DNA of 64,000 nucleotides from Nitrosomonas sp. HPC101 (GCF_009833125.1 NZ_QRCC01000005.1:78930-142929); one strand, 5' to 3'; positions 46,666 through 58,086 are shown, numbered from the stretch's first letter. The notes: generated by a model from the sequence alone, not told the origin. Numbers and translations are program-made.

Positions 46666-46899
46666 TTAATTTTCCTGTAAAAGTTTCAATAGAGGCCGAA
46701 AAGCTTCATCAGGTACGTCTATATTGCAAGCGATCATGTTCCACAGATCATGATCTGGGTATGTGAGCAACGCTTCAAGCAGTTTGCGTTGATGCTCATC
46801 CAGTTGTTCATAATGTGTATCCATGAAGCGCAACAGGACGATATCCAGTTCCAGCATGCCGCGACGACAGCGCCAGCGCATGCGGGCCTGGTGGTTCAT
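46666..46899 (-). CDS. sdhE: Succinate dehydrogenase assembly factor SdhE
   Basis: 77-residue FAD-assembly factor for SdhA. The signature [14 protein letters not shown] with the conserved RGxxE is present, as is [12 protein letters not shown]. Start ATG overlaps the sdhB stop by 4 bp, so both are translated together. Its partner sdhA is not in the window. Confidence 0.93.
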   Translation of the reverse strand: MNHQARMRWRCRRGMLELDIVLLRFMDTHYEQLDEHQRKLLEALLTYPDHDLWNMIACNIDVPDEAFRPLLKLLQEN

Positions 46900-47591
46900 A
46901 CCGTTTTATTCAGCATCATAGTTTTTATGCTTTCTATCGCAGCGGTCGGATTTAACCCCTTGGGGCAGGCATCGACACAATTCATGATGGAATGGCAACG
47001 GAATAAACGGTAGGGATCCTCCAGGTCGTCCAGCCGTTCAGAAGTGGCCTGATCCCGGCTATCCGCCAGAAAGCGATAGGCCTGTAGTAATCCGGCCGGC
47101 CCGACAAACTTGTCTGGATTCCACCAGAATGAAGGACAGGCAGTGGTGCAACAGGCACACAGAATACATTCGTAAAGGCCATCCAGGCGGGCACGTTCTT
47201 GCTGGGATTGTAAACGCTCTGTTTCTGGTGGTGGATCATTATTGATCAAATAAGGCTTAATCGAATGATATTGTTTGAAAAACTGGCTCATATCAACAAT
47301 CAGGTCCCGGATAATCGGTAATCCCGGCAGAGGCCGGATTTCCACGGGCTCGCGCAGACCGGCAAGTGGCGTGATACAGGCAAGATTGTTGCGGCCATTA
47401 ATATTCATGGCATCGGAGCCGCATACACCTTCCCGGCAAGAACGTCGCAAGCTGAGACTGTCGTCCATGGCCTTGATGCGTATCAGCGCATCCAGCAACA
47501 TTTTGTCCGTAGGTGCGAGCTCAACATCATAATTTTGCATGTACGGCTTTTCACCCTTGTCCGGATCATAGCGACTAATCGAGAACAGCAT
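46896..47591 (-). CDS. sdhB: Succinate dehydrogenase iron-sulfur subunit
   Basis: 231 residues carrying the three clusters of complex II: 2Fe-2S ligands in [21 protein letters not shown] (split over residues 55-75), 4Fe-4S in [17 protein letters not shown], and 3Fe-4S in [25 protein letters not shown] precedes the ATG. The upstream neighbour is thrC, 125 bp away; sdhC, sdhD and sdhA, which normally come before sdhB, are absent here, so sdhB seems to have its own promoter. Confidence 0.96.
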   Translation of the reverse strand: MLFSISRYDPDKGEKPYMQNYDVELAPTDKMLLDALIRIKAMDDSLSLRRSCREGVCGSDAMNINGRNNLACITPLAGLREPVEIRPLPGLPIIRDLIVDMSQFFKQYHSIKPYLINNDPPPETERLQSQQERARLDGLYECILCACCTTACPSFWWNPDKFVGPAGLLQAYRFLADSRDQATSERLDDLEDPYRLFRCHSIMNCVDACPKGLNPTAAIESIKTMMLNKTV

Positions 47592-47716
47592 AATGCACTC
47601 CTTGTTCCGTTTATTTTGGTTTGATCAGAAAATAACCTATATTCCGAAAGAATACAGATGATTTTACGATAACGTCAGGAAGATGATTGCAATTGCCAGG
47701 CACAGAGTTGGTTTTT

Positions 47717-49150
47717 TCATCGCTCCTGATCCTGGCTTGATGACTCAATCTGGTTGATAATGAAACGTTTAATCTGCCCGGCATCTGCTGCCATGCGCTC
47801 GAAACGCTGAGGAAGTTTTTCCAGGTTATCGTATCCAGCCGGTCGCTCCGGTGCGAATCCAACTGCTTCCTGAATGCTGTCCGCAAATTTGACCGGCAGT
47901 GCCGTTTCCAGACAAATGAGCGGAATGTCAGGTTCACGTAATTCCATACCCGTTTTCAAGCCATCTGCTGTGTGTGTATCGATTAAAGTATTGAACTTGC
48001 GGTATATTTCGCTAATCGTGGCGATACGCTCAGCATGGTTACTGGTTCCGGAAATGATGCCAAATTCTCTGATCTTTTGCCATAGATCGGTGCCGGAAAG
48101 GTCAAATGATCCACCCTGATCGACTGATTTCCAGAGCGCCTTGACCCGCGTTGCATCCCGGCCGGTCAGATCAAAAATGAAACGCTCAAAATTTGATGCT
48201 TTGGAGATATCCATCGAGGGACTGCTGGTTTGTTTTGTTTCAGTCGTTGTGCGGGGTCGATACAAACCAGTACGAAAAAACTCATCCAGCACATTATTTT
48301 CATTGGTTGCCAGAATCAGCTGCCGGATGGGCAAGCCCATCATCCGTGCGACATGGCCGGCAAAAATATTGCCAAAATTGCCAGAAGGGACTGAAAAGGA
48401 TACGGTTTCTCCGTTGGAGCGGGTAACTGCAAAATAGGCCTTGAAATAATAAATAATTTGTGCGGCGATACGTGCCCAGTTAATCGAATTAACTGCACCG
48501 ATATGGTATTTTTGCTTGAATTCCTGGTCGTTGCTGACGGTTTTGACAATATCCTGACAGTCGTCAAATACACCTTCGATGGCAATATTGAAGATATTTT
48601 TATCCTGCAGCGAGAACATTTGTGCGGTCTGAAAGGCACTCATTTTTCCATAAGGTGACAGCATAAACACGCGGATACCCTGTTTGCCGCGCATGGCATA
48701 TTCTGCACTGGAGCCGGTATCACCGGAGGTTGCGCCCAGAATGTTCAATTCTTCGTTATTTTTTGCCAGTACATATTCGAACAGATTTCCCAGGAATTGC
48801 ATGGCGATATCTTTGAACGCCAGAGTAGGGCCGTTGGACAGGTGCAGCAGATGCAGGCCGGGTTCCAATGTCTGGACAGGGGTGATCTCTTCGCTGCCAA
48901 AAACCTTGGGTGTGTAGGTGCGTGTAATTAATGTGCGTAAATCATCGGCGGGCAGATCATCCATGAAACGCGATAGAATTGCGAACGCAAGTGACGGGTA
49001 GTCTAACGAACGCCAGGATTCAAGTTCTGCCGGATTTATTTCCGGATAAAATTCAGGCATGGCTAGCCCGCCATCCGGAGCCAATCCGCCTAGCAGAATT
49101 TCAGTAAATGTTTTGGGCGGCATGCCGCCCCGGGTCGAGAGATAACGCAT
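47717..49150 (-). CDS. thrC: Threonine synthase
   Basis: PLP enzyme converting O-phosphohomoserine to threonine. 477 residues, the long form. N-terminus RYLSTRGGMPPKTFTEILLGG and the PLP lysine in LSNGPTLAFKDIAMQFLG are typical, followed by LGATSGDTGSSAEYAMRGK. It follows hom on the same strand with a 124-bp gap, as in other betaproteobacteria. Confidence 0.96.
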   Translation of the reverse strand: MRYLSTRGGMPPKTFTEILLGGLAPDGGLAMPEFYPEINPAELESWRSLDYPSLAFAILSRFMDDLPADDLRTLITRTYTPKVFGSEEITPVQTLEPGLHLLHLSNGPTLAFKDIAMQFLGNLFEYVLAKNNEELNILGATSGDTGSSAEYAMRGKQGIRVFMLSPYGKMSAFQTAQMFSLQDKNIFNIAIEGVFDDCQDIVKTVSNDQEFKQKYHIGAVNSINWARIAAQIIYYFKAYFAVTRSNGETVSFSVPSGNFGNIFAGHVARMMGLPIRQLILATNENNVLDEFFRTGLYRPRTTTETKQTSSPSMDISKASNFERFIFDLTGRDATRVKALWKSVDQGGSFDLSGTDLWQKIREFGIISGTSNHAERIATISEIYRKFNTLIDTHTADGLKTGMELREPDIPLICLETALPVKFADSIQEAVGFAPERPAGYDNLEKLPQRFERMAADAGQIKRFIINQIESSSQDQER

Positions 49151-49274
49151 ATTGGCCTGTGATAAACGGGGAACGAAACAACCGGGTGCTTCGCGTTGGA
49201 AGCAGATCAGCCCCAGAAGAGATCAAGGATTAAATTGAGTACGAACAGAGCAAAACCTGAAGAGCTGCGTTGTT

Positions 49275-50591
49275 TCAACTGCCAAGTTCTTCAAGCCTGA
49301 TGCGGATGATTTTATCAGCCATAGCTGGAAGGCTCTGAATTTTTTCAATCGCTGTGTTGATATTCCTTTCCCTGGTTTTGTGCAAGATCATGATGATATT
49401 GACTTTGTCTTCCCTGTCCGCATGCTCCTTCTGGATCATTGCACTGATGGAAATGGCATTGTCTGCCAGGATGCGCGTGATATCGGCCAGTACCCCGGGT
49501 TGATCCGTGACCTGAAGCCGCAGGTAATAAGCTGTTTCCACGGCTTCCATCGGCACAACAGGTGTATCAGACAACAGCTCGGGCAGGAATGCCAGTACGG
49601 GCACCCGGTGTTCCGGGTTGGAAGTGAGCAGGCGTGTGACATCCACCAGATCAGCAATTACTGCGCTGGCGGTAGGCTCTGCACCGGCCCCGGCACCATA
49701 ATAAAGTGTAGGCCCAACCGCATCCCCTTTCACGATGATTGCATTCATAACGCCTTCCACATTGGCGATCAGCCGTTCGTCCGGAATCAGTGCCGGGTGG
49801 ACACGTAACTCAATGCCATTGGCTGTGCGCCTGGTAATGCCCAGCAGTTTGATGCGGTAGCCCAATTCTTCAGCATAGCGGATATCATCGTTGGCCAGCT
49901 TTGTGATCCCTTCGATGTAGGTCTGATCGAACCGAACCGGAATGCCAAAGGCAAGTGCAGCCATGATAGTGATTTTATGAGCGGCATCAATGCCTTCTAT
50001 ATCATAGGTTGGATCAGCTTCGGCATAGCCCAGTTGTTGTGCGTCAGCTAGAACAGTATTGAAATCCAGTCCTTTGGAGCGCATCTCCGACAAGATGAAG
50101 TTGCTGGTTCCGTTAATGATACCGGCGATCCATTCAATGCGGTTAGCGGCCAGGCCTTCACGCAGCGCCTTGATGATAGGGATACCACCTGCCACAGCAG
50201 CTTCAAACGCAACGATAACATTGTGCTGTTGTGCAGCAGCAAAGATTTCGTTGCCATGGGCTGCCAGTAACGCTTTATTGGCGGTAATGACATGTTTGCC
50301 GTGAGCAATGGCTTCAAGAATCGCTTGTTTGGCAATAGTTTGCCCTCCGATCAGCTCAACAATGACATCAATATCCGGGTGTCTGGTAATTTCAAGTGCG
50401 TTGGATGTTACGACAACATCATCACCTGCCGTCAGGTTGTGCACTTTTTCCTGATCCAGATCGGCAATCATGCGGATAATGATATTACGGCCGGTTCTGC
50501 GCGTGATTTCCTGCTGATTGCGTTTCAGAACGGTATATGTGCCACCGCCAACGGTGCCAACACCGAGTAACCCTACATTGATTGGCTTCAT
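49275..50591 (-). CDS. hom: Homoserine dehydrogenase
   Basis: Reduces aspartate semialdehyde to homoserine. 438 residues: Rossmann motif GLLGVGTVGGGTYTVL, NKALLAAHG, the catalytic region GIINGTSNFILSEM, EADPTYDIEGIDAAHK, and a C-terminal ACT domain (LRLQVTDQPGVLADITRIL) for threonine feedback. It lies 79 bp after alaA and before thrC. Confidence 0.97.
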   Translation of the reverse strand: MKPINVGLLGVGTVGGGTYTVLKRNQQEITRRTGRNIIIRMIADLDQEKVHNLTAGDDVVVTSNALEITRHPDIDVIVELIGGQTIAKQAILEAIAHGKHVITANKALLAAHGNEIFAAAQQHNVIVAFEAAVAGGIPIIKALREGLAANRIEWIAGIINGTSNFILSEMRSKGLDFNTVLADAQQLGYAEADPTYDIEGIDAAHKITIMAALAFGIPVRFDQTYIEGITKLANDDIRYAEELGYRIKLLGITRRTANGIELRVHPALIPDERLIANVEGVMNAIIVKGDAVGPTLYYGAGAGAEPTASAVIADLVDVTRLLTSNPEHRVPVLAFLPELLSDTPVVPMEAVETAYYLRLQVTDQPGVLADITRILADNAISISAMIQKEHADREDKVNIIMILHKTRERNINTAIEKIQSLPAMADKIIRIRLEELGS

Positions 50592-50670
50592 AACGGAATT
50601 TGTTTGTACATCGATTAGGACAAACTAGGGATTATATACGGAATAAAGCGGAGCAAGTCAGTTCCCCATT

Positions 50671-51912
50671 TTACGGATGATGGAATGAGCGGCTGTGGCG
50701 CGCACGATAGCGACCCAGGAACTGTGCGATACGATTGATGGCTTCGGTCAGGTCATCGCTGTTGGGTAGAAATACGATCCGAAAGTGATCAGGCTGCGAC
50801 CAGTTGAATCCGGTGCCTTGAACGATCAGCACTTTCTCTTCCAGCAGCAGATTCAGTACGAATTGCTCATCATCTTCAATTGGGTAATAAGCCGGATCCA
50901 GTCGTGGAAACAGGTACAGGGCGCTCCGCGGCTTGACGCAGGTTACTCCCGGGATGTCTGTCAGTAATTTCCATGCCAGATCACGCTGTCGTTTCAGCCG
51001 GCCAGTGGGCATGGTGAGGTCATGGATACTTTGATAGCCACCCAGCGCAGTCTGGATGCCGAATTGTGCCGGAACATTGGCACACAGACGCATCGATGCC
51101 AGCATATTGAATCCGGTAATGTAATCTTGTGCGCGTGTCTTATCGCCGGAGATGACTGCCCAGCCGGAACGAAAACCAGCCGCACGGTAATTTTTGGATA
51201 AGCCGTTGAATGTCACAAATGGCACATCGCTGGCCAGCGAGGCAATTGAAGTATGGCTGGCAGAATCATAAAGGATTTTGTCGTAGATCTCGTCAGCAAA
51301 AATAATCAGGTTGTTTTGCCGGGCGATTTCGATGATGTCGCGTAACAGATCGTCCGGATAAAGTGCGCCGGTGGGGTTGTTGGGGTTGATGATGACGATT
51401 GCCCGGGTTCTGCTGCTGATTTTGGTTTTTATGTTTTCCGGATCCGGTAACCAGTCAGATTGCTCGTCACATATATAATGCCGTGCGATTCCTCCCGCAA
51501 GAGAAACAGCAGCCGTCCACAAGGGGTAGTCCGGGGAAGGAACCAGTACTTCATCATCGTTTTCCAGCAGTGCTTGTGTGGCCAGCATGATGAGTTCCGA
51601 TACGCCATTGCCGACATAGATGTCATCCATCTGTACGTTGGCAATATTTTTTTCCTGCGTGTAATGCATGATTGCCTTGCGGGCGGCGAACAGCCCTTTG
51701 GAATCGCAGTAGCCGGAGGCGGCGGCAAGGTTCTGGATGACATCCTGCAGAATCTCGTCTGGCGCTTCAAACCCGAAGGAAGCAGGGTTGCCGATGTTGA
51801 GCTTGATGATACGATGGCCTTCTTCCTCCATTTGTCTGGCGCGATCGAGAACCGGTCCCCGTATGTCATAGCAGACATGGTTGAGTTTGCTGGATTTTTT
51901 GATGGGTTGCAT
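50671..51912 (-). CDS. alaA: Alanine aminotransferase AlaA-like
   Basis: Fold-type I aminotransferase, 413 residues, closest to E. coli AlaA (YfbQ): KLNHVCYDIRGPVLDRARQM, IIKLNIGNPASFGFEAPDEI, IVIINPNNPTGALYP, IIFADEIYDKILYD and the PLP lysine in FNGLSKNYRAAGFRSGW. It probably makes alanine from pyruvate and glutamate. alaA-hom-thrC is a common betaproteobacterial order, linking pyruvate/alanine and aspartate-family metabolism. Confidence 0.9.
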   Translation of the reverse strand: MQPIKKSSKLNHVCYDIRGPVLDRARQMEEEGHRIIKLNIGNPASFGFEAPDEILQDVIQNLAAASGYCDSKGLFAARKAIMHYTQEKNIANVQMDDIYVGNGVSELIMLATQALLENDDEVLVPSPDYPLWTAAVSLAGGIARHYICDEQSDWLPDPENIKTKISSRTRAIVIINPNNPTGALYPDDLLRDIIEIARQNNLIIFADEIYDKILYDSASHTSIASLASDVPFVTFNGLSKNYRAAGFRSGWAVISGDKTRAQDYITGFNMLASMRLCANVPAQFGIQTALGGYQSIHDLTMPTGRLKRQRDLAWKLLTDIPGVTCVKPRSALYLFPRLDPAYYPIEDDEQFVLNLLLEEKVLIVQGTGFNWSQPDHFRIVFLPNSDDLTEAINRIAQFLGRYRARHSRSFHHP

Positions 51913-52044
51913 GGACGGATAGAGAAAATTCTATTCAATACGAAAAAAGCATACCATGTTACGCTGACTTTTATTAAAGTGGAAATACCCGGCGAGGTTA
52001 TACGATCGGGTCAAAACTGAATTTTTTGCTACGAAAGGATTTCC

Positions 52045-52413
52045 ATGAAATTACATCTTTCGGATACCTCCGGTTTGAACATTTTTTCTGGCTACGGAGA
52101 CGGCTACGTTGCAGTCAATCAGGTGCGGTATACAGATAGCATGATTGTGCTGCCGGAACAAATTGTTGAGCATTGGCCGGTAAACAGCGTCAGTCAGCTG
52201 GGGATGGAGCATTTTGATCCACTGCTGGCGGTGCAACCAGAAATTATTTTGCTTGGGACAGGAATGGTATTGCAATTCCCGGATGCATCGCTGGTAAAAA
52301 AAATACTGACGCGTGGAATCGGATTTGAGACGATGGATACGCAGGCAGTATGCAGAACTTACAATATCCTGTCGTCAGAAGGCAGGCATGTTGCTGCTGC
52401 GATATTTGTTTGA
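52045..52413 (+). CDS. Mth938-like (DUF498) domain protein
   Basis: 122 residues of the Mth938/DUF498 family, a small Rossmann-like fold of unknown role. The pattern VNQVRYTDSMIVLPEQI, PEIILLGTGMVLQFP and GFETMDTQAVCRTYNIL is typical. GAAAGGA precedes the ATG. Divergent from alaA; 79 bp before ppsA. Confidence 0.85.
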   Translation: MKLHLSDTSGLNIFSGYGDGYVAVNQVRYTDSMIVLPEQIVEHWPVNSVSQLGMEHFDPLLAVQPEIILLGTGMVLQFPDASLVKKILTRGIGFETMDTQAVCRTYNILSSEGRHVAAAIFV

Positions 52414-52492
52414 TTCTGGCGCAGTAATACATTTTTCAGGGGATATGCACGGGTTATTATCGTATTGATTCTGTTTTTCAATGGAGACAAGT

Positions 52493-54865
52493 ATGGCGGA
52501 TCATTCTGATTATATTTTGTGGCTGGATCAGGTCGGTATGAATGATGTGGCAAGTGTGGGCGGCAAGAATGCCTCGTTGGGAGAGATGATTGGAAATCTT
52601 TCTCGCGCCGGAGTGAAAGTGCCCGGCGGATTTGCTACGACAACGTATGCTTATCGTGAATTTCTCAGGATTAATGACCTGGATGGCCGTATCAATCAGT
52701 TATTGACGCCGTTGGATGTTGATGATGTGTCAGCTCTGGCCGCTGCTGGCCAGTCAGTCCGTTCCTGGCTGCTTGCTGCCCCACTGCCGGATAATCTGGT
52801 GAAAGCGGTGACGCAGGCATATCAGAAGCTCATTGCTGATTCAGGAGAGGGGGTGTCCTTCGCTGTACGTTCATCCGCAACAGCCGAGGATCTGGCGGAT
52901 GCATCTTTTGCCGGTCAGCAGGAAACATTACTGAATGTGCATGGACTCGAAAATTTGATGGATGCCATCAGAAGAGTATTTGCCTCTCTCTATACTGATC
53001 GGGCGATTGCCTATCGCACCCATCACGGATTTCATCATGATCAGGTATTTTTATCTGCTGGTGTGCAAAGGATGGCGCGCAGCGATCGGGGCGCCAGTGG
53101 GGTGATATTTACGCTGGATACTGAATCCGGCTTTCGGGATGTGGTGTTTATTACTGCTGCTTATGGCCTGGGGGAGACCGTTGTACAGGGGGCGGTCAAT
53201 CCGGATGAATTTGTCGTGTATAAACGCAATCTTGAGGCGGGATTGTCCGCAATTCTTTCCCGACGGCTGGGAACCAAGGAAAGCGAGATGATCTATGGTG
53301 ATGAGCGGGCAGGGCAGGTCATGGTGCGGCCGGTGTCGCCGGAACGAAGCCAGCGTTTCAGCTTGTCTGATGAGCAAATTGAATCACTGGCCCGACAGGC
53401 GATAATCATCGAGCAGCACTACAAGCGGCCGATGGACATCGAATGGGCATTGGATGGAATAGATGGACAGATTTATATTGTTCAGGCCCGTCCGGAAACG
53501 GTGAAAAGCCGCGCTGAACAGTCGGTAGAGCAATTTTACCTGAGTGAGCGGGGCACAGTGCTGGTACAAGGGCGTGCGATTGGCCAGAAGATCGGACAGG
53601 GAACGGCGCGAGTTATTATGAACGCCGGACAGATGGCTGAAATTCAAGCCGGTGATGTGTTGGTAACGGACATGACAGATCCGGATTGGGAGCCGATCAT
53701 GAAACGTTCCGCTGCGATTGTGACCAACCGTGGCGGGCGAACCTGTCACGCTGCTATTGTTGCGCGCGAGCTGGGCATCCCCGCAGTAGTCGGATGTGAG
53801 CAGGCCACGGCAAAAATCAGTGATGGCCAGGCAGTGACGGTGTCCTGTGCGGAAGGAGATGTCGGTGTTGTTTACGCAGGCCTGCTTCCTTATCAGCATA
53901 CGTGCTCAGAGATTAGTAAATTGCCTGAATTGCCAGTCAGAATTATGCTGAATATCGGAAATCCCGCGCAGGCCTTTGCGTTTTCACGGCTGCCAAATCA
54001 TGGAGTGGGATTGGCTCGTCTGGAGTTTATCATCGCGAATAATATCGGCGTTCATCCCAGGGCTGTACTGGAGTTTGATGCGCTTCCGGACGATCTGAAA
54101 GCATCTGTTAGCAAGCGGGCGGCGGGTTACCCCGATCCGGTGTCTTTTTATGTGGAAAAACTGGTGGAAGGCATTGCTACGCTAGCGGCAGCTTTTCACC
54201 CGCATCCGGTGATTGTACGTTTGTCCGATTTTAAATCTAATGAATACGCCAATCTGATTGCCGGTGATCGTTTCGAGCCACATGAAGAAAATCCAATGAT
54301 TGGATTTCGCGGCACTTCGCGCTATCTTGCCGATTCCTTTCGTGCCTGTTTTGAGCTGGAGTGTCGGGCTTTGCGCAGGGTACGTGGTGAAATGGGCTTT
54401 ACCAATGTCGAGGTGATGGTTCCTTTCTGTCGAACCCTGGAGGAGGCCCGACAGATTACAGAATTGCTGGCAGCTAATGAATTAAAACGCGGAAGCAACG
54501 GGTTGCGTTTGATCATGATGTGCGAAATTCCTTCCAATGCCATACTGGCGGAGGAATTTCTCGAATACTTTGATGGGTTTTCCATCGGATCAAATGATAT
54601 GACTCAACTGGCACTCGGACTGGATCGTGATTCGGAGCTGGTTGCCCATTTGTTTGATGAGCGTGATCCAGCGGTGAAGCGATTGCTGAAAATGGCGATA
54701 GAGGCGTGTCGTAAGCAAGGGAAGTATATTGGTATCTGTGGCCAGGCGCCTTCTGATTACCCGGATTTTGCGCTCTGGCTGGTTGAGCAGGGTATCAACA
54801 GCTTGTCTCTTAATCAGGATACGGTAGTGAACACCTGGTTGCATCTGGCAAATCGGGAGCAGTAG
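52493..54865 (+). CDS. ppsA: Phosphoenolpyruvate synthase
   Basis: Makes PEP from pyruvate and ATP for gluconeogenesis; important in autotrophs that build sugars from CO2. 790 residues: ATP-grasp domain ([32 protein letters not shown]), phosphohistidine domain with [14 protein letters not shown] (His419), and a C-terminal PEP-binding barrel ([26 protein letters not shown]). ATG at 52493 has GGAG six bases upstream; ATG at 52481 has no site. Four bases before ppsR. Confidence 0.96.
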   Translation: MADHSDYILWLDQVGMNDVASVGGKNASLGEMIGNLSRAGVKVPGGFATTTYAYREFLRINDLDGRINQLLTPLDVDDVSALAAAGQSVRSWLLAAPLPDNLVKAVTQAYQKLIADSGEGVSFAVRSSATAEDLADASFAGQQETLLNVHGLENLMDAIRRVFASLYTDRAIAYRTHHGFHHDQVFLSAGVQRMARSDRGASGVIFTLDTESGFRDVVFITAAYGLGETVVQGAVNPDEFVVYKRNLEAGLSAILSRRLGTKESEMIYGDERAGQVMVRPVSPERSQRFSLSDEQIESLARQAIIIEQHYKRPMDIEWALDGIDGQIYIVQARPETVKSRAEQSVEQFYLSERGTVLVQGRAIGQKIGQGTARVIMNAGQMAEIQAGDVLVTDMTDPDWEPIMKRSAAIVTNRGGRTCHAAIVARELGIPAVVGCEQATAKISDGQAVTVSCAEGDVGVVYAGLLPYQHTCSEISKLPELPVRIMLNIGNPAQAFAFSRLPNHGVGLARLEFIIANNIGVHPRAVLEFDALPDDLKASVSKRAAGYPDPVSFYVEKLVEGIATLAAAFHPHPVIVRLSDFKSNEYANLIAGDRFEPHEENPMIGFRGTSRYLADSFRACFELECRALRRVRGEMGFTNVEVMVPFCRTLEEARQITELLAANELKRGSNGLRLIMMCEIPSNAILAEEFLEYFDGFSIGSNDMTQLALGLDRDSELVAHLFDERDPAVKRLLKMAIEACRKQGKYIGICGQAPSDYPDFALWLVEQGINSLSLNQDTVVNTWLHLANREQ

Positions 54866-54869
54866 GACG

Positions 54870-55697
54870 ATGTTGCAACGTAGCGTTTTTTTCTTGTCCG
54901 ACCGTACCGGTATTACCGCAGAAACACTGGGTCACAGCCTGTTGACCCAGTTTGATGGCATAGAATGGAAGAGGCATTATGCCTCCTTCCTGGATAGCGC
55001 AGCCAAGGTTCAGGAAATCATCGATCGCATCAACGCAGTCGCGCAGCAGGAAGGGCAGCCACCATTGATATTTAGCACATTGTTGGATCCGGCGATTCTT
55101 GCTTCTGTCCGCCAGGCCGATTGCTATCTTCTTGATTTTTTTGAATCCTGTCTTGGTATACTGGAAACAGCACTGCAACAGTCACCCGTGCGTGTTCCCG
55201 GGCGCTCTCATATTCTCGGGCAGGATACCTCCTATTTCCGGCGTATTGCAGCGATTCAGTATGCATTGAATAGTGATGACGGCAGCAACTCCAGAATACT
55301 TGCCGACGCTGACGTGATCCTGGTGGGAGTATCACGCTCGGGTAAAACCCCAGTGTGTGTGTATCTGGCTTTGCAGTACGGCGTGCTTGCCGCTAATTAC
55401 CCGTTTACAACGGAAGATATGGGGGCAGTGCGTCTTCCTGCGCTGTTGCAGCCGCTGCGTGAAAAACTGTTTGGCTTGACATTAAACGCGTCACGGCTTC
55501 AGGCTGTGCGTGCAGAGCGTTATCCAGGCAGCCACTATGCTTCATTTATTGAATGTCAGCGTGAACTCGAGTGGCAAAATGAGTTGTACCGGCAATTTGG
55601 TGTTCCTTCCATTGATACAACCGGGATATCAATAGAAGAGATCAGTGCTTCGATTATCAATCGTATGCGGCTGGAAAGACGACTGTATGGAACGTGA
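54870..55697 (+). CDS. ppsR: PEP synthase regulatory kinase/phosphorylase
   Basis: DUF299 protein that inactivates PEP synthase by ADP-dependent phosphorylation and reactivates it by phosphorolysis. 275 residues: FFLSDRTGITAETLGHSLL at the N-terminus and the P-loop GVSRSGKTP (153-161). NYPFTTEDMG and CQRELEWQNELYRQFG are typical. Adjacent to its target ppsA. Confidence 0.95.
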   Translation: MLQRSVFFLSDRTGITAETLGHSLLTQFDGIEWKRHYASFLDSAAKVQEIIDRINAVAQQEGQPPLIFSTLLDPAILASVRQADCYLLDFFESCLGILETALQQSPVRVPGRSHILGQDTSYFRRIAAIQYALNSDDGSNSRILADADVILVGVSRSGKTPVCVYLALQYGVLAANYPFTTEDMGAVRLPALLQPLREKLFGLTLNASRLQAVRAERYPGSHYASFIECQRELEWQNELYRQFGVPSIDTTGISIEEISASIINRMRLERRLYGT

Positions 55698-55736
55698 ATA
55701 AATACCTGTCCCGGATAGCCTTCTATTCGTGTGATT

Positions 55737-56255
55737 TTATATCCGGACTGATTTCCAGTACTTGGATTTCCAGTATGTATTATCCAGATTGGATATGATA
55801 ACTCCCTGACTGGATGAAGCGTGAAGGAATTTTTTACTGTCCAAGTAAATTCCTACGTGCCAAGAACGGTTACCTGTTTTAAAGAATACCAGATCTCCTG
55901 GCATAAGCTCATCCCGACTGATTTTTTCACCAAATTCTGCCTGGGAAAGGGCAGTCCGGGGTAATATAAAGCCAAATTCTTCCTTGAAGATAATTCTGAC
56001 GAGTGCAGAACAATCTATTCCGGTGTGATCCGTACCTCCCAGGCGATAGCGCGTACCGCGCCATTCCTGATATTGTCTGTACAGACGATTTCGTACGAAA
56101 GATGGATCATTTTCCAGAATGCCCTGAGGAGTCGCAAATCCAGATTTATGCGAATGGTGTGAAATTTTTTTACGTGTTGAATCTTTGGGAACCGAGCTGC
56201 ATCCAGCCATTACACCTATGCCGAGCAACAGAATGACAATGTGTTTTAAGGACAT
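55737..56255 (-). CDS. NlpC/P60 family lipoprotein
   Basis: 172 residues. Signal with lipobox GVMAGC at about residue 18, then the NlpC/P60 cysteine peptidase domain: WRGTRYRLGG, GIDCSALVRIIF (catalytic Cys), GDLVFFKTGNRSWHVGIYL (catalytic His) and FLHASSSQGV. It is probably a peptidoglycan endopeptidase such as Spr/NlpC. Start set at 56255 to begin at the signal; the frame is open 14 codons further. Converges with ppsR. Confidence 0.9.
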   Translation of the reverse strand: MSLKHIVILLLGIGVMAGCSSVPKDSTRKKISHHSHKSGFATPQGILENDPSFVRNRLYRQYQEWRGTRYRLGGTDHTGIDCSALVRIIFKEEFGFILPRTALSQAEFGEKISRDELMPGDLVFFKTGNRSWHVGIYLDSKKFLHASSSQGVIISNLDNTYWKSKYWKSVRI

Positions 56256-56415
56256 ATTTTCAATTCGTGTTGTTAAAACAAGGATCGAGTATAACAAGAA
56301 AATAATCAGGCTGTGGGAGAAGTAAAGCCATTTTTAGGTGGTATATAAAAACATCAGTAATATGCTCATGTGTTTTATGCTGCTGCTGATCATTCGTTTG
56401 TAATTGATTTTTTTG

Positions 56416-58086
56416 TCATTTTTTCCAGGTATTGCGTAAGGATGCAGTACGGTTGAATACTGGTTTTCCTGGTTTGGTATCTGTTAAATCCGCAATGAAA
56501 TAACCGTGGCGCTCGAACTGAAACCGCTGTTCCGACTGTGCTTCGCATAACGAAGGTTCAACATATCCGGTAATGACTCGTTTGGAATCCGGATTCAGTG
56601 AAGTTTTGAAATCCTTGCCCTCTGTATCGGGGTGTGAGTCGATAAACAGGCGGTCATACAGCCTGATTTCAACGGCTCTGGCATGTACAGCCGATAACCA
56701 GTGAATATTACCGCGCACCTTGCGGGTCTCAGCACCGGCAGTACCACTTTTGGTGTCCGGATCATAAACACAGTGAATTTCCAGAATTTCCCCCTGATCA
56801 TTCTTGATGACATGAGTGCATTTTACGATAAATGCATAGCGTAGCCGCACTTCTGCACCAGGAGTCAGGCGGAAGAAGCCTTTATTCGGTATTTCCATGA
56901 AATCTGCACGCTCGATATAAAGCTGTTTCGTCAGATGCAGCTCGCGCGTGCCAAGCTCAGGTTTCTGCGGATGATTGGGTGCGTAGCAGGTTTCTTCATG
57001 GTTATCCGGGAAATTATCGATGATTAGCGATACCGGATCGAGCACGGCAATGCGGCGCAGGGCGCGTTCATTGAGATCTTCACGCAGACAGTCTTCCAGG
57101 ATAGTCATATCGATCCAGGAATCCGCCTTGCTGATGCCGATACGCTCTGCGAACAGGCGGATTGATTCCGCTGTATAACCGCGGCGCCGCAAACCAGCCA
57201 GTGTATTCATGCGTGGATCATCCCAGCCATCCACCAGTTTGTTTTCTACCAGCTCGATCAGCTTGCGTTTGCTCATCACGCTGTAGGTCAGATTCAGCCG
57301 TGCAAATTCTATTTGCTGCGGATGGCAAGGGACTTTTTCTGCCAGTTGATCCAGTATCCAGTCATACAGCGGGCGATGATCCTCAAACTCCAGCGTGCAG
57401 AGCGAGTGGGTAATCCGTTCCAGTGCATCGGAAATGCAATGGGTATAATCATACATCGGGTAGATACACCATTTATCGCCTGTGCGCTGGTGGTGGATGT
57501 GACGGATACGATAAATGACCGGGTCACGCAGATTGATATTGGGTGAAGCCATATCGATTTTGGCGCGCAGTACATGCGCTCCATCCGGAAATACCCCTGC
57601 GCGCATGCGCCGGAACAAATCGAGATTTTCTTCTGCGGAGCGGTCACGATAAGGGCTGTTAATGCCCACCTCAGTCAGAGTTCCGCGTAATCTGCGGATT
57701 TCATCGGCCGGCAGGCTGTCCACGTATGCTTTACCCTGTGTGATCAAGTATTCTGCAAATTCATATAATCGATCAAAGTAATCAGAAGCGTAGTAGAGAT
57801 GTTCCTTCCAGTCAAAACCCAGCCAGCGGACTGATTCGATAATGGCATCGACATATTCCTGGGCTTCTTTTTCAGGATTTGTATCATCGAACCGCAGATG
57901 ACAGACGCCACCATATTCAAAAGCAAGTCCAAAATTCAGGCAAATGCTCTTTGCATGACCGATATGCAGATAACCGTTCGGCTCAGGTGGAAAACGTGTT
58001 TCCACTCGTCCATTCCATTTACCGGTACGGTTGTCTTCCTCGATGATGTTGCGAATGAAATGCGTTGAAAATGAAGGTGTATTCAC
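56416..58086 (-). CDS. glnS: Glutaminyl-tRNA synthetase
   Basis: Charges tRNA-Gln. 556 residues, the GlnRS length. Class I motifs: [18 protein letters not shown] (HIGH) and [11 protein letters not shown] (KMSKR-like). [11 protein letters not shown] is typical. The C-terminal beta-barrel anticodon domains are present. It is divergent from lysS. Confidence 0.97.
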   Translation of the reverse strand: MNTPSFSTHFIRNIIEEDNRTGKWNGRVETRFPPEPNGYLHIGHAKSICLNFGLAFEYGGVCHLRFDDTNPEKEAQEYVDAIIESVRWLGFDWKEHLYYASDYFDRLYEFAEYLITQGKAYVDSLPADEIRRLRGTLTEVGINSPYRDRSAEENLDLFRRMRAGVFPDGAHVLRAKIDMASPNINLRDPVIYRIRHIHHQRTGDKWCIYPMYDYTHCISDALERITHSLCTLEFEDHRPLYDWILDQLAEKVPCHPQQIEFARLNLTYSVMSKRKLIELVENKLVDGWDDPRMNTLAGLRRRGYTAESIRLFAERIGISKADSWIDMTILEDCLREDLNERALRRIAVLDPVSLIIDNFPDNHEETCYAPNHPQKPELGTRELHLTKQLYIERADFMEIPNKGFFRLTPGAEVRLRYAFIVKCTHVIKNDQGEILEIHCVYDPDTKSGTAGAETRKVRGNIHWLSAVHARAVEIRLYDRLFIDSHPDTEGKDFKTSLNPDSKRVITGYVEPSLCEAQSEQRFQFERHGYFIADLTDTKPGKPVFNRTASLRNTWKK

